Origin: Natrinema sp. SYSU A 869
Lineage (GTDB): Archaea > Halobacteriota > Halobacteria > Halobacteriales > Natrialbaceae
Reading direction: 5' to 3'
Assembly (NCBI RefSeq): GCF_019879105.1
Contig: NZ_CP082249.1
Location: 1,178,001-1,242,000 of the forward strand
DNA length: 64,000 nt
How positions within the stretch are numbered: the stretch's first letter is position 1; every line of letters begins with the position of its first letter. A model generated the notes under the pieces. That model saw only the letters and a program-made list of their open reading frames with translations, did not search any database and was not told the DNA's origin. The translations under genes and the position numbers were made by a program. Of the stretch, positions 16,860-25,630 are shown one piece after another.

Positions 16860-17912
16860 TAGTAACCGTTAGAATTTTCGCCCGTAGGTTGTTACTGTAG
16901 ACAATGGACCATCTCGACGAGATTTCCGTTGAAGAACTCCAAGACGCCCTTGACAAGGTTGAGGGAAACAAGCCGACACAACGGTTGTTAGCGGCGATTG
17001 CGTACAAGAACGGCGTGACACAGACCGAACTTGCAGAGTGGCACGACACTGGTCGAAGGACGATCTACAGTTGGCTCATGCGACTCGATACGGACGAACC
17101 GCTTGAGCAAGCCGTCTCTGATGCTCACCGATCCGGGAGAAAACGAAAGCTCTCAGAAACACAGCAAGAAGAGTTTGAACAAACCGTTCACGAACCTCCC
17201 GAGGAAGTCGGGATCGACGCGCCGGCATGGACGCCGGCGCTCGTCCAGGAGTTTCTTGAAGAAACCTACGGCGTCGAGTACTCCTATCCGAGTTGCCGGC
17301 GGTTGCTCAAAGAAGCTGGATTGAGTTACCAAAAACCGCGCCGCACAGCCGACGAAGCCGAGGAATCCGACACAGAAGAGTTCCGTGACGAACTCAAAAA
17401 AAGCGAGCGGAGATGGACGCCACAGTAGTCTGCATCGATCAGACCAAGAAATCCGTCCAGGTTGAGCCGCGTGCCGCGTGGTTTCCGCGCGGCACGCGGC
17501 CGAGCGTCGAACTTTCTGGCCAACGCGACTGGACGTGTCTGCTCGGCGCGATCACCGAAGACGGCGAGTGCTTCTTCTCACGATTCACCGAGTACGTCAC
17601 TGCCGATCACGCGAAACATTTCATTCTCGCGTTATGCAAAGAATTCGAAGAAGATCTAATCATCGTGCTCGATGGAGCGCCGTATTTCCAGGCATCGGCC
17701 GTCACGGACCTGGCGGCCCGTGACGACCTCGCCTTCGTCACGTTACCGGCGTACTCTCCTGAACTCAATCCGGTCGAAGAGTGCTGGCGACAGCTCCAAA
17801 CGGCTCTCAGCAATCGGTTTTTGACTCACTTGGCGAGTTAACAACGGCGATCGATACCGCACTTAATCAGCTCTCTGTACCAAAGGTGAGCAGTTATTTC
17901 TAACTCCTACTA
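16860..17912 (+). mobile_element. IS630-family insertion sequence (1053 bp)
   Basis: The ends are imperfect inverted repeats: left TAGTAACCGTTAGAATTTT, right (reverse complement) TAGTAGGAGTTAGAAATAA. A TA dinucleotide flanks each side (16858-16859 and 17913-17914), the standard IS630/Tc1 target duplication. Deleting the element plus one TA restores the surrounding methyltransferase frame exactly, so both boundaries are firm. The element carries one transposase gene with two frame breaks. Confidence 0.92.
16904..17903 (+). CDS. IS630-family transposase, two single-base frame breaks
   Basis: The N-terminal part (16904-17428) carries the helix-turn-helix DNA-binding region (TQTELAEWHDTGRRTIYSWL) and a second winged-helix-like part. 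The C-terminal part (17413-17841) carries the catalytic D-D-E residues in CIDQT, VLDGAPYF and NPVEECW. Adding one A to the A7 run at 17396-17402 joins the two parts, and adding one T to the T5 run at 17818-17822 extends the C-terminus through GELTTAIDTALNQLSV to a stop at 17903, inside the right inverted repeat. The restored protein would be 333 residues, normal for the family. The first break could instead be programmed -1 frameshifting at the A-run; the second could not. Confidence 0.85.
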
Positions 17913-17914
17913 TA

Positions 17915-17982
17915 GGGTCGTCGGCGGGCTCGAGGTCGGCCCGTTCGTACCGTTCGTTCCATCGGTCTCGGTCGTCGCTCAC
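17915..17982 (-). pseudogene. Class I SAM methyltransferase, 5' part, beyond the IS630 element
   Basis: From a GTG at 17982 the frame reads MSDDRDRWNERYERADLEP and reaches the IS at ADDP. The DRWNERY start is typical for TehB-like methyltransferases. It continues at 16857 on the other side of the element. Confidence 0.8.
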
Positions 17983-18129
17983 GGCGACGACGGTCGGGAG
18001 ACGCTTAAGACGTGGCCTCGCCGGCAGATCATGCCGTTCGGCTCGCGAACCAGTGGGCCTTTTTGTCCGGTCCCCTCCGTTCGAGAATCGGACCGACGCC
18101 GGTCGCTCGAACATATTGACGACCGTGAG

Positions 18130-21100
18130 CTACGATGACCCGTTTCCGAGCCGGGTGAACAGCCCCGAAATCGACGCCTTCCAGGACGACTCTGCGTCCC
18201 CGATTGCGGTGATTCCGTCCGGGCCGACGAGACAGAGCCGGCCGCTCGCGACGGCGATCGCCGTCACGTCCGTAACGGGCTCGACCGCCAGCTCCCACTT
18301 CCGGGAGCCGTCGTCGGTCGACAGCGCGGTGACGTGCCCATCGCAGGTGCCCAGACAGACGGTATCGTCGACGGCAACCGGATCGGTCGTCGGCTTACCG
18401 GCAGCGACCCGCCAGCGTTCGGCACCCGTCCTCGCGTCGACCGCGTAGACGCTCCCGTTGGTGCTGGTAGCGTAGACGTACCCGTCCACGATGGCCGGCG
18501 ATGCAGCGAATCGTCCCCCAGTGTCGAACCGGAAGTGCCGCGACCCGTCGGCGGTCGATAGCGCGCAGAGGGTGCCGCCACAGCCGACGGAGACGGTTCC
18601 ATCGGCGACTGCCGGTGACGTACGTACCGTCCCTCCGAGACCGAGGTCCGTCTCCCAGCGCCGGCTCCCGTCGTCGGCCTCGAGCGCGATCACACGCTCC
18701 TCACAGGCGGCATAAACGACGCCATCGTCGACGGCGACGCCGACGAGTGCGTCCTCAAGCGGTGCGGTCCAGACTGAATGGCCAGTGTCGGCGTCGATCG
18801 CGTGGAGGGTCTCGCCGCCGACATAAACCGTTCCGCCAGCAACGACCGGCGATGATCGGACGGCGGCATCTGTGCTGTATCGCCAGGCCCGTTCCCCCGT
18901 CTCGAGATCGAGCGCGTCGACCGCGGCGTCACCGCCGACGTAGACCGCGTCGCCGACCACGGCAGGCGTAGTCCGGATCGGCGCGTCGGTTTCGGCCCGC
19001 CAGCGCTCGCTCCCGTCCTCGAGGGCCAGTGCGACGACGCAGCCGTCATCGGTCGTGGCGAAGACCGTGTCGCCGACCAGCGCCGGCGGGGCGTCGATGG
19101 TACCGTCAGTTTCGACGCGCCACCGTTTGGTGGGCCGCCCGCCGAGTGCGTCCCCGTCGCCAGCGAAGCCGGTGCCCGCCGGTCCCGCTCGGGCCATCGG
19201 CCAGTCAGACTCGTCGCTCCCCTCGTCACGAGCGTCCTCGAGTCGCGCTGTCGCGGTCGTCGCTGCAGTCGAGACGGCGGGAACGGGGTCGTCGACCAGC
19301 GGCCGAATCACGGACAGTGAGTCGACCGCCTCGAGCGCCGTCAGCGTCCGAATCGCACGGGCTCGAACGCGCCCGTCGGGATCGGCGAGGCGCGAGCGGA
19401 GGCCGGCCGCGAGACGCTCCTCGTCGGCCTCGAGTGCACCGCTCGCTGCGGCGACGGTGGCCAGGGTTGACCCGGCCGTCGCCCGGACGTCGGCATCAGC
19501 GTCCGATAGGGCGGCGCGCAACTCGTCGGTTGCCGCCTTGAGTCCGTGGGGATCGTCCGCGGCCATCGTCGCGAGTGTGCGTCCGGCGGTGGCTCGCACG
19601 ACCGGGCTCTCGACGGCGAGTCCAGCGGCGATCTTCGAGACACCGGTTGGCCGCAGGCTCTCGGACTCGTCGGCGAGCACCGAGAGCGCGAGGACGGCGA
19701 GCCCAGCGGCCCACGGGTCGTCCTCGACGCGCTTTCCAAGCCCGGAGAGCTGATCGTTGATTCCGTCGACGTGGCTCGGCATCTCGCCGCCGCTCACTAG
19801 CGAGGCCGCATCGAGCAGCCGATCGTCGACGCGCTCGAGCGCCTCGCTCAGTGCAGAGCCGTCGTCGTGGCCCGTGACGGCGAGCGTCCCGAGCGCCAGC
19901 GTTGCATACCCCCGGACCGCTTCGTCGTCGTCATCGACCAGGTCGACCAGTCGATCTCGGCACGTCGCTACGTCCGCCGGAGCAGCGGCCGCCAATCGAG
20001 CGATATCGCGGGCGATCGACGCCCGGTCGGCATCGGCCGACTCGAGGTCCCCGAAGAGGAGTTCCGTGACCGGTCTGCGATCGGTCGCCCCGACGACCGT
20101 CGTTAGCGTCCGCACGAGCGCTCGCCGCCGGTCGCCCGTCGCCGCCCGCAACTGCTCGACGAGCGGGGTCGCGGCCCCGGCGATCAGCTCCGGGTCGATC
20201 CGCGCGATGTCGGCGAGCGCCGTCGCAATCGCCGTCGCGCGGTCGTCGCTGTCCGAGAGAATCTCGACGACCGCCTCGAACGGCGTCGGCTCGGCCTCGA
20301 TATCCGCCGCGAGGAGCATCTCGAGCGTATCAAGGGCCGCGGCACGGATCCTCGGCGTCGGATCGACGAGCAGGTCGCAGACGGCACCGACGGCGGCCGT
20401 CGTTTCGGCCCCAGTCTCGCAGTCCAGAACAGCCAGTGCCTCGCAGGCGGCGACGCGGATCCCCGCCTCGTCGGCGTCGGTCTCCGTGACGGCGAGCGCA
20501 ACCGATGGCCGGCAGTCGCTGCGCGAGACGGGTGCGACCGCGGTGAGCGTCTCGCGGATCGTCTCCCGGATGCTGCGGTCCGAATCGTCGAGCGCACTGA
20601 ATAGTCCGATCAGCGCTGGCCGGACATCGTCAGGGTGCGTCCCGGCGATCCTCGAGAGCGTGAGTGCAGCGTTGTTGCGGACGCTCGCGTCCTCGTCGGA
20701 GAGTCGGTCACCGAGCGATGGGACTGCCTCGCGTGCCTCTCGAGGTCGCTCGGCGGCGATCGGGACGAGATCCCGTGTGGCCGACCGCCGCACCGCCGCG
20801 CTGTCGTGGTCGAGGCGCCGACACAGCGACCGAACCGCCGGATGTGGGTCGGCGACCCCGGATTCAGCGATTTCGGCCAGCCTGCGGGCGGCGTAGCCGC
20901 GATCCCACTCGTCGTCCGCCTCGAGTCGGTCGATCAGCGCCGGGACGTCGACCTCGTCGTCGGCTTCCGCGAGCGCGCTCTCGCTCAGTGCGTCGGCCGC
21001 GTGATCACGGACCGGTTCGTGGGGATCGTCGAGTCGGTCAGCAAGTTGCGGGACGATCGGCCGGATCGAACGGGGCCGGATTTCGGCGACCGCCGCGATG

Positions 21101-22338
21101 GCGCGGGCGGCCTCGAACCGCACGTCGTCATCGTCATCGGCCGCGAGCACGTCCGCGAGTTCGCCGACGACGGGGGCAAGCGCCGCGGGAGTCCCATCCC
21201 CAACAGCGGCGAGCGCTGCGATACCGTGCCGTCGAACCGGCGGGTCGTCCCCTCCCAGTCGGTCCGCGAGCGGCTCGACGGCCGGCTCGACCGCGTCGGG
21301 CCGCTCCGTCGCCAGGGTCGCCAGCGCGGCAGCCGCATCGATCCGCACCGTCTCGAGGGAGTCCGCGAGTCGCTCGACGAGCGGATCGACGGCCGGGACG
21401 ACTGCATCGGGAGCGCTCTCGGTAACGGCCTGGACGGCGCTGATGGTCTCCCTGCGGACGGCGGCCTCGGCGTCGAGGCTCGACGCGAGTCGGTCGACGA
21501 CCTCGCCGACGGAATCGGGACGGTCCGTCGCGACGGTTTCGAGCGCCGCTGCGACGTCGGCGCGGACAGGTTCGTGCTCGTCCGTGAGCCCCGCCGCGAT
21601 CGGCTCGACCGCCGTCGCGACCGCTGACGGCCGTTCGGCCGCGACGGACCGGATCGCTCGAGCGGCGTGTTCTCTGACGGCTGGCTCGTCCTCGAGACGG
21701 TCGACGAGCGGATCGACGACATCGAGGACGGCGTCGGGTTCGTATGCCGCAATCGCTGCAAGGGTCGCCGTCGCGTTCTCTCGGACCGCAACGGTCTCGT
21801 CGTCGGTTGCGGCCGTGACCTCGTCGGCGACGGGAACGACCGGCTCGGGATCGTCGGCGGCAATCGATGCGAGCGCGTCCGTTGTTCGAACACGGACGCG
21901 TTCCTCGTCGGCGGTCACGTAGGCTGCGAGTGCTGTCGCCGAATCGGAGACCGCATCCGGATCGTCGGCAGCGATCGACGCGAGCGCGTCCACCGCGTCG
22001 GCCCGTACCGCTCCCGATCCCTCGAGACGATCGGTTAGCGCCGGCGCGGCATCCCGGGTCTCCCTCGGGAAGGCGGCCGCGACGGCCGACAGCGCCGCAG
22101 CCGCGTGAGACCTGATCGCCGGGTCGTCCCCGAGACAATCGATTAGCGACTCGACCGCGGAGCGGACGTCTCCTGGTCGGTTCGATGCCTCGTTGGCCAG
22201 CGTCTTAGCGGCGTACTCTCTGACGTCGGGGTCGTCGGCCGTCAGAAACGCCTCCAGTTGATCGATGCCAACGGTGACTTCGACGCCGTCGTCCTGTCCT
22301 TCTCTCGGTCCGTTCGGAATATCGTTCAGTTCTGACAT
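18130..22338 (-). CDS. Giant HEAT-repeat protein with C-terminal PQQ-type beta-propeller
   Basis: 1402 residues with no signal peptide or membrane segment, so probably cytoplasmic. Residues about 20-1020 are tandem HEAT/ARM-like helical repeats of roughly 35-40 residues, each with variants of RADAAxALxxVAxxxP and internal acidic ends. Residues about 1040-1400 are PQQ/quinoprotein-like propeller blades with recurring DGSERWR, AVDARTGAERW and ALSTDDGSRKWE motifs and SPAVADGTVYVG strands, about seven or eight blades. HEAT solenoids scaffold proteins and propellers bind proteins or cofactors, so a sensor or scaffold role is plausible; no enzyme motif is visible. It is transcribed divergently from the peptide-binding lipoprotein gene, 218 bases away. 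Confidence 0.9.
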   Translation of the reverse strand: MSELNDIPNGPREGQDDGVEVTVGIDQLEAFLTADDPDVREYAAKTLANEASNRPGDVRSAVESLIDCLGDDPAIRSHAAAALSAVAAAFPRETRDAAPALTDRLEGSGAVRADAVDALASIAADDPDAVSDSATALAAYVTADEERVRVRTTDALASIAADDPEPVVPVADEVTAATDDETVAVRENATATLAAIAAYEPDAVLDVVDPLVDRLEDEPAVREHAARAIRSVAAERPSAVATAVEPIAAGLTDEHEPVRADVAAALETVATDRPDSVGEVVDRLASSLDAEAAVRRETISAVQAVTESAPDAVVPAVDPLVERLADSLETVRIDAAAALATLATERPDAVEPAVEPLADRLGGDDPPVRRHGIAALAAVGDGTPAALAPVVGELADVLAADDDDDVRFEAARAIAAVAEIRPRSIRPIVPQLADRLDDPHEPVRDHAADALSESALAEADDEVDVPALIDRLEADDEWDRGYAARRLAEIAESGVADPHPAVRSLCRRLDHDSAAVRRSATRDLVPIAAERPREAREAVPSLGDRLSDEDASVRNNAALTLSRIAGTHPDDVRPALIGLFSALDDSDRSIRETIRETLTAVAPVSRSDCRPSVALAVTETDADEAGIRVAACEALAVLDCETGAETTAAVGAVCDLLVDPTPRIRAAALDTLEMLLAADIEAEPTPFEAVVEILSDSDDRATAIATALADIARIDPELIAGAATPLVEQLRAATGDRRRALVRTLTTVVGATDRRPVTELLFGDLESADADRASIARDIARLAAAAPADVATCRDRLVDLVDDDDEAVRGYATLALGTLAVTGHDDGSALSEALERVDDRLLDAASLVSGGEMPSHVDGINDQLSGLGKRVEDDPWAAGLAVLALSVLADESESLRPTGVSKIAAGLAVESPVVRATAGRTLATMAADDPHGLKAATDELRAALSDADADVRATAGSTLATVAAASGALEADEERLAAGLRSRLADPDGRVRARAIRTLTALEAVDSLSVIRPLVDDPVPAVSTAATTATARLEDARDEGSDESDWPMARAGPAGTGFAGDGDALGGRPTKRWRVETDGTIDAPPALVGDTVFATTDDGCVVALALEDGSERWRAETDAPIRTTPAVVGDAVYVGGDAAVDALDLETGERAWRYSTDAAVRSSPVVAGGTVYVGGETLHAIDADTGHSVWTAPLEDALVGVAVDDGVVYAACEERVIALEADDGSRRWETDLGLGGTVRTSPAVADGTVSVGCGGTLCALSTADGSRHFRFDTGGRFAASPAIVDGYVYATSTNGSVYAVDARTGAERWRVAAGKPTTDPVAVDDTVCLGTCDGHVTALSTDDGSRKWELAVEPVTDVTAIAVASGRLCLVGPDGITAIGDAESSWKASISGLFTRLGNGSS

Positions 22339-22556
22339 CTAAATTTCCCATCTCACGGTGTGCGTAGCCACAGCACACGCAATTGCGTTGATAGTTATAC
22401 GTACAGATACACTCAGTTAATTCTATCTCCGGCAAAACGAGATTCAATAATTGGCTCGGTTCGAGCCGATACTGACTCCCATCAGGTGCAGGCCGGTCAC
22501 ACAACCTCGTTCGTCACGACAGATTTGACCTGTTCACGGTTACATAACGGATTTCT
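22339..22556. promoter_or_regulatory. Divergent promoter region between the HEAT-PQQ gene and the binding-protein operon
   Basis: 218 bases, clearly richer in A/T than the flanking genes, with TATA-like stretches such as ttgatagttatacg and ttaattctatc. It has to hold both promoters. No operator repeat stood out. Confidence 0.5.
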
Positions 22557-24200
22557 ATGGGTGCACACGAGATATCAGCTGACGATCGCCCCGCTCTGGG
22601 GTGGACGAACGAACGGGTAGCCGAGCGATCGCGCGAGGCGACACGGCGCAGCCTGCTCGCCGCCCTCGGCGCCGCGAGCACCGGCGCGCTCGCGGGCTGT
22701 TCGACGACGCTCGGATCGGACTCGACGACGACGTTCCGCATTGGGACGCTCCGCCCACCGATCACGCTCGATCCGATCACTGCCCGGGCCATCGGGTCCG
22801 AACAGGCGATCGGACGGATCTTCGACGGGCTCTACGAATACGGCGAGGGGACCAATACCGTCCCCAAAATCGCGACCGATGAGCTCCAGTTCGAGGATGA
22901 TGGCCGGACGGCCGTCGTCGAACTCGACGAACGGGCCCGGTTCCAGAACGGCCGCGAGGTGGTCGCCGACGACGTCGTCTACTCGTTTACCGCCCCGATC
23001 GAGGCGGACGCACCGACGGCGTGGCGGGTGAGCCCGATCGAGTCGATCAATGCCGTCGACGACCGCACTGTCAGGTTCACGCTCGAGGCACCGTATCCGG
23101 GCCTCGAGCACGCGCTGACGCAGCCAATCGTTCCCCGACAGGAGCGGGAAGACGACAGCGAGGCGTTCTCAACGGAGCCGGTCGGAGCCGGTCCGTTCGA
23201 GGTAGCGTCGTTCAGTGCAGAAAAGAAGACCACACTCTCCCGCTGGGACGACTACTGGGGCGAGCCAATGCCCGCGATCGACAGGCTCACCATGGCGTAC
23301 GTCGAGTTCCCGATGACCCAGTTGACGAGTCTCCGAACGAACCGCAACGACGCGATCGAGCCGGTCTCGCCGCTGATCGTGAATCACGTCAGCGACGTGG
23401 CAAACGCGTCGGTGAAGCGACGCAAGGGATATACGTCGTTTTACTTCGGCTTCAACCTGAACCAGGGGCCGACGACCGATCCTCGAGTGCGGAAGGCGAT
23501 CAGCTACTGCATCGACCTCGAGAAAGCGGTCGCCGACTTCGTCGAACCGATGGGCCAGCGCCAGTACAGTCCGCTCCCGCCGCAGGTCGCCAGCGACTGG
23601 AACATGCCGACCGACGAGTGGGCTGACCTTGCAAACGAGACAAACCCCGAGAAAGCCCGGCAGCTGTTCCGCGAGGCCGACGAAGCGAGCGGCCAGCTCC
23701 GCATCCTGACGTCGACGGATCCGAAACACAAGGAGCTCGGCGAAGCGCTGGCAGGCGGTCTCAGAGACGCCAGTCACGGCGCGCTCGTCGTCTCCAAGCC
23801 GGAGTCGACCTTCCTCGATACATACGTCTCCGGCTCCGAGCGCGACTACTCGGTGTTCGTCGGGGAGATCACCGGAACGCCGGATCCGGACTCGCACCTC
23901 TACCCGACGTTCCACGAGAACATGGCCGGTGTGACGAACGGAACCTTCTACCGCGAGGACGCGGTTATGGAACGGGTCATGGCGGCTCGAGAGACAGACG
24001 ACCGCGAGCGGCGACGCCGGCTCTACGAGGCAGCGATCACGCGGCTGCTCGAGGATCGGGTCTGTCTACCGATCTGTTCGTTCAAAAATAGCTTCGCCGT
24101 GGACGCGGGCGTCCGGAACTTCCGTGTCCATCCGATCGCGGCGGTCAATCCGCGGCTCGCAGCGGGTGACGAGGTCGTCACGGTGAGGTCGAAATCATGA
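22557..24200 (+). CDS. Extracellular solute-binding lipoprotein, oligopeptide/nickel type (SBP family 5)
   Basis: 547 residues. The N-terminus has a Tat-lipoprotein signal: EATRRSLLAALG followed by the lipobox LAGC near residue 43. The body matches the DppA/OppA class: LRPPITLDPITARAIGSEQ, the family signature region around GRIFDGLYEYG, FQNGREVVADDVVYSF and GPFEVASF. It should bind peptides or similar ligands at the cell surface. No ABC permease or ATPase genes are adjacent; the next gene is an APC permease that overlaps by four bases. The long polar n-region before the arginine pair is usual in haloarchaea. Confidence 0.93.
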   Translation: MGAHEISADDRPALGWTNERVAERSREATRRSLLAALGAASTGALAGCSTTLGSDSTTTFRIGTLRPPITLDPITARAIGSEQAIGRIFDGLYEYGEGTNTVPKIATDELQFEDDGRTAVVELDERARFQNGREVVADDVVYSFTAPIEADAPTAWRVSPIESINAVDDRTVRFTLEAPYPGLEHALTQPIVPRQEREDDSEAFSTEPVGAGPFEVASFSAEKKTTLSRWDDYWGEPMPAIDRLTMAYVEFPMTQLTSLRTNRNDAIEPVSPLIVNHVSDVANASVKRRKGYTSFYFGFNLNQGPTTDPRVRKAISYCIDLEKAVADFVEPMGQRQYSPLPPQVASDWNMPTDEWADLANETNPEKARQLFREADEASGQLRILTSTDPKHKELGEALAGGLRDASHGALVVSKPESTFLDTYVSGSERDYSVFVGEITGTPDPDSHLYPTFHENMAGVTNGTFYREDAVMERVMAARETDDRERRRRLYEAAITRLLEDRVCLPICSFKNSFAVDAGVRNFRVHPIAAVNPRLAAGDEVVTVRSKS

Positions 24201-25597
24201 GCGAAAACGGAGACGGCGGGGGCAGGGACGGGAACGACGGCGGGAGCGGGGGCGGAGACGAGGGCGGGGGCGGAGGAGGGAACGACGGCGGCGGATTCGG
24301 CGTCGGAACGGCCGTCGCGCTGGGTGTGGGCGGTATCGTCGGCGGCGGCATCTACGCAGCGATTGGCATCGTCGTGGCCGCCGCGGGGATCCTGACGTGG
24401 TTCGCCTACAGTCTCGCAACCATCGTCGTCCTCTGTTGTGCCTACTCGTACGTCAAACTGAACGACGCGACCGATAGCAGCGGTGGGTCGGTATCCTACA
24501 TCGAGGAACTCACGGGAAGATCGACGGTCGCTGGTGTCGTCGGCTGGACGCTCGTCGTCGGTTACATCGGGACGATGGCGATGTACGCCTACGCGTTCGG
24601 GATGTACGGACAGATGCTGATCGGCTTCGAATATGTCTGGGGGCTGCCGATTCGACAGTTCCTCTCGGTCGGCGTGCTCGCGGTCTTCATCGGGTTGAAC
24701 CTCCTCGGTGCGAGTTCGTCGGCGGCGGTCGAACGGTATCTCGTGTTCATACAGGCGGGGATCATTGCCGTGTTCGGGCTGATCGGCCTGTGGTTCGGCG
24801 CGGCGAACTATCAACTGCGACTCGGTTTCGCGGAACTCGGGATCAATCCGATCCTCGCCGCCTCGGTCGGGTTCGTCTCGTTCGAGGGGTGGCAGCTCCT
24901 GTTTTACGATCAGGAACAGTTTGATGATCCGGACGAGACGCTCGCGAAGGGCGTGTTCATCTCGGTCCCGATCGCAGCAGCCATTTACATTCTCGTCGGG
25001 TTCGTAATCACGACCCTCCTGCCCGAAGAGGTCGTCGCCGCCCAACCTGAACCGGCGCTACTCTATGGGGCGCTGCTCATCTCGAAGTGGCTTGCGCTCG
25101 CAGTCGGACTCGCCGGGCTCATCTCGACGGCCAGCGCGATCAACTCGACGCTGTTCAGCGAGGCCATCTTCGTGAAGAACCTCATCGGCGACGACATCCT
25201 GCCCCACGAGATGGGCGACCCCGACGCCGACGCCGCCCCGAAACGGACCGTGATCGTCATCGGCGTCCTGACGGCCGCCTTTACCGTCCTCGGCAGCCTC
25301 GAGGCGGTCGTGGAGTTCGCCTCATTGGCCTTTATCGTCGTCTTCGGCGCGATGAGCGCGCTCGCACTGACAGTGCGCGATTCCGACGCGGTCGACGTCA
25401 ACCCTGTGCCGCCACTGCTCGGCGTCGTCGGCTCGGCCGCGTTCTTCGTCATGCTGACATGGTACCTCTACTCACAACTCCCCGCGGTCTTCTGGCTGGT
25501 TGTCGTCATCGCGGCGGTAGTCTTCACGGTCGAAGCGATGTACTTCAAACGAGAGGAACTCTCCGAAGGCGTTCAACAGGTGGAGAAACGGGTCTGA
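24197..25597 (+). CDS. APC-superfamily amino acid permease with glycine-rich N-terminus
   Basis: 466 residues. After a 33-residue Gly/Asp-rich disordered start, the APC pattern begins with VALGVGGIVGGGIYAAIG, the TM1 substrate-binding loop. About 12 membrane segments follow, with FVSFEGWQLLFYD as TM6 signature. It is a cation-coupled amino acid or amine transporter; the substrate is not determined. Its ATG overlaps the stop of the solute-binding lipoprotein gene (ATGA), so the two are co-translated. That pairing is unusual because APC carriers do not normally use a binding protein of the SBP-5 type. Confidence 0.9.
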   Translation: MSENGDGGGRDGNDGGSGGGDEGGGGGGNDGGGFGVGTAVALGVGGIVGGGIYAAIGIVVAAAGILTWFAYSLATIVVLCCAYSYVKLNDATDSSGGSVSYIEELTGRSTVAGVVGWTLVVGYIGTMAMYAYAFGMYGQMLIGFEYVWGLPIRQFLSVGVLAVFIGLNLLGASSSAAVERYLVFIQAGIIAVFGLIGLWFGAANYQLRLGFAELGINPILAASVGFVSFEGWQLLFYDQEQFDDPDETLAKGVFISVPIAAAIYILVGFVITTLLPEEVVAAQPEPALLYGALLISKWLALAVGLAGLISTASAINSTLFSEAIFVKNLIGDDILPHEMGDPDADAAPKRTVIVIGVLTAAFTVLGSLEAVVEFASLAFIVVFGAMSALALTVRDSDAVDVNPVPPLLGVVGSAAFFVMLTWYLYSQLPAVFWLVVVIAAVVFTVEAMYFKREELSEGVQQVEKRV

Positions 25598-25630
25598 AAC
25601 GACGGGCTACTGGAACCGGCTGGGCACTAC

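Noticed and set aside
17396-17402. Programmed -1 frameshift as the sole explanation for the split transposase
   Set aside because: A second break in the T5 run at 17818 cannot be programmed and the A-run follows the same single-base-loss pattern seen in host genes; kept only as an alternative.
20635-21627. Large open frames opposite the HEAT repeats
   Set aside because: Antisense to repeated HEAT codons; the sequence is repetitive Arg/Asp-rich and mirrors the real frame.
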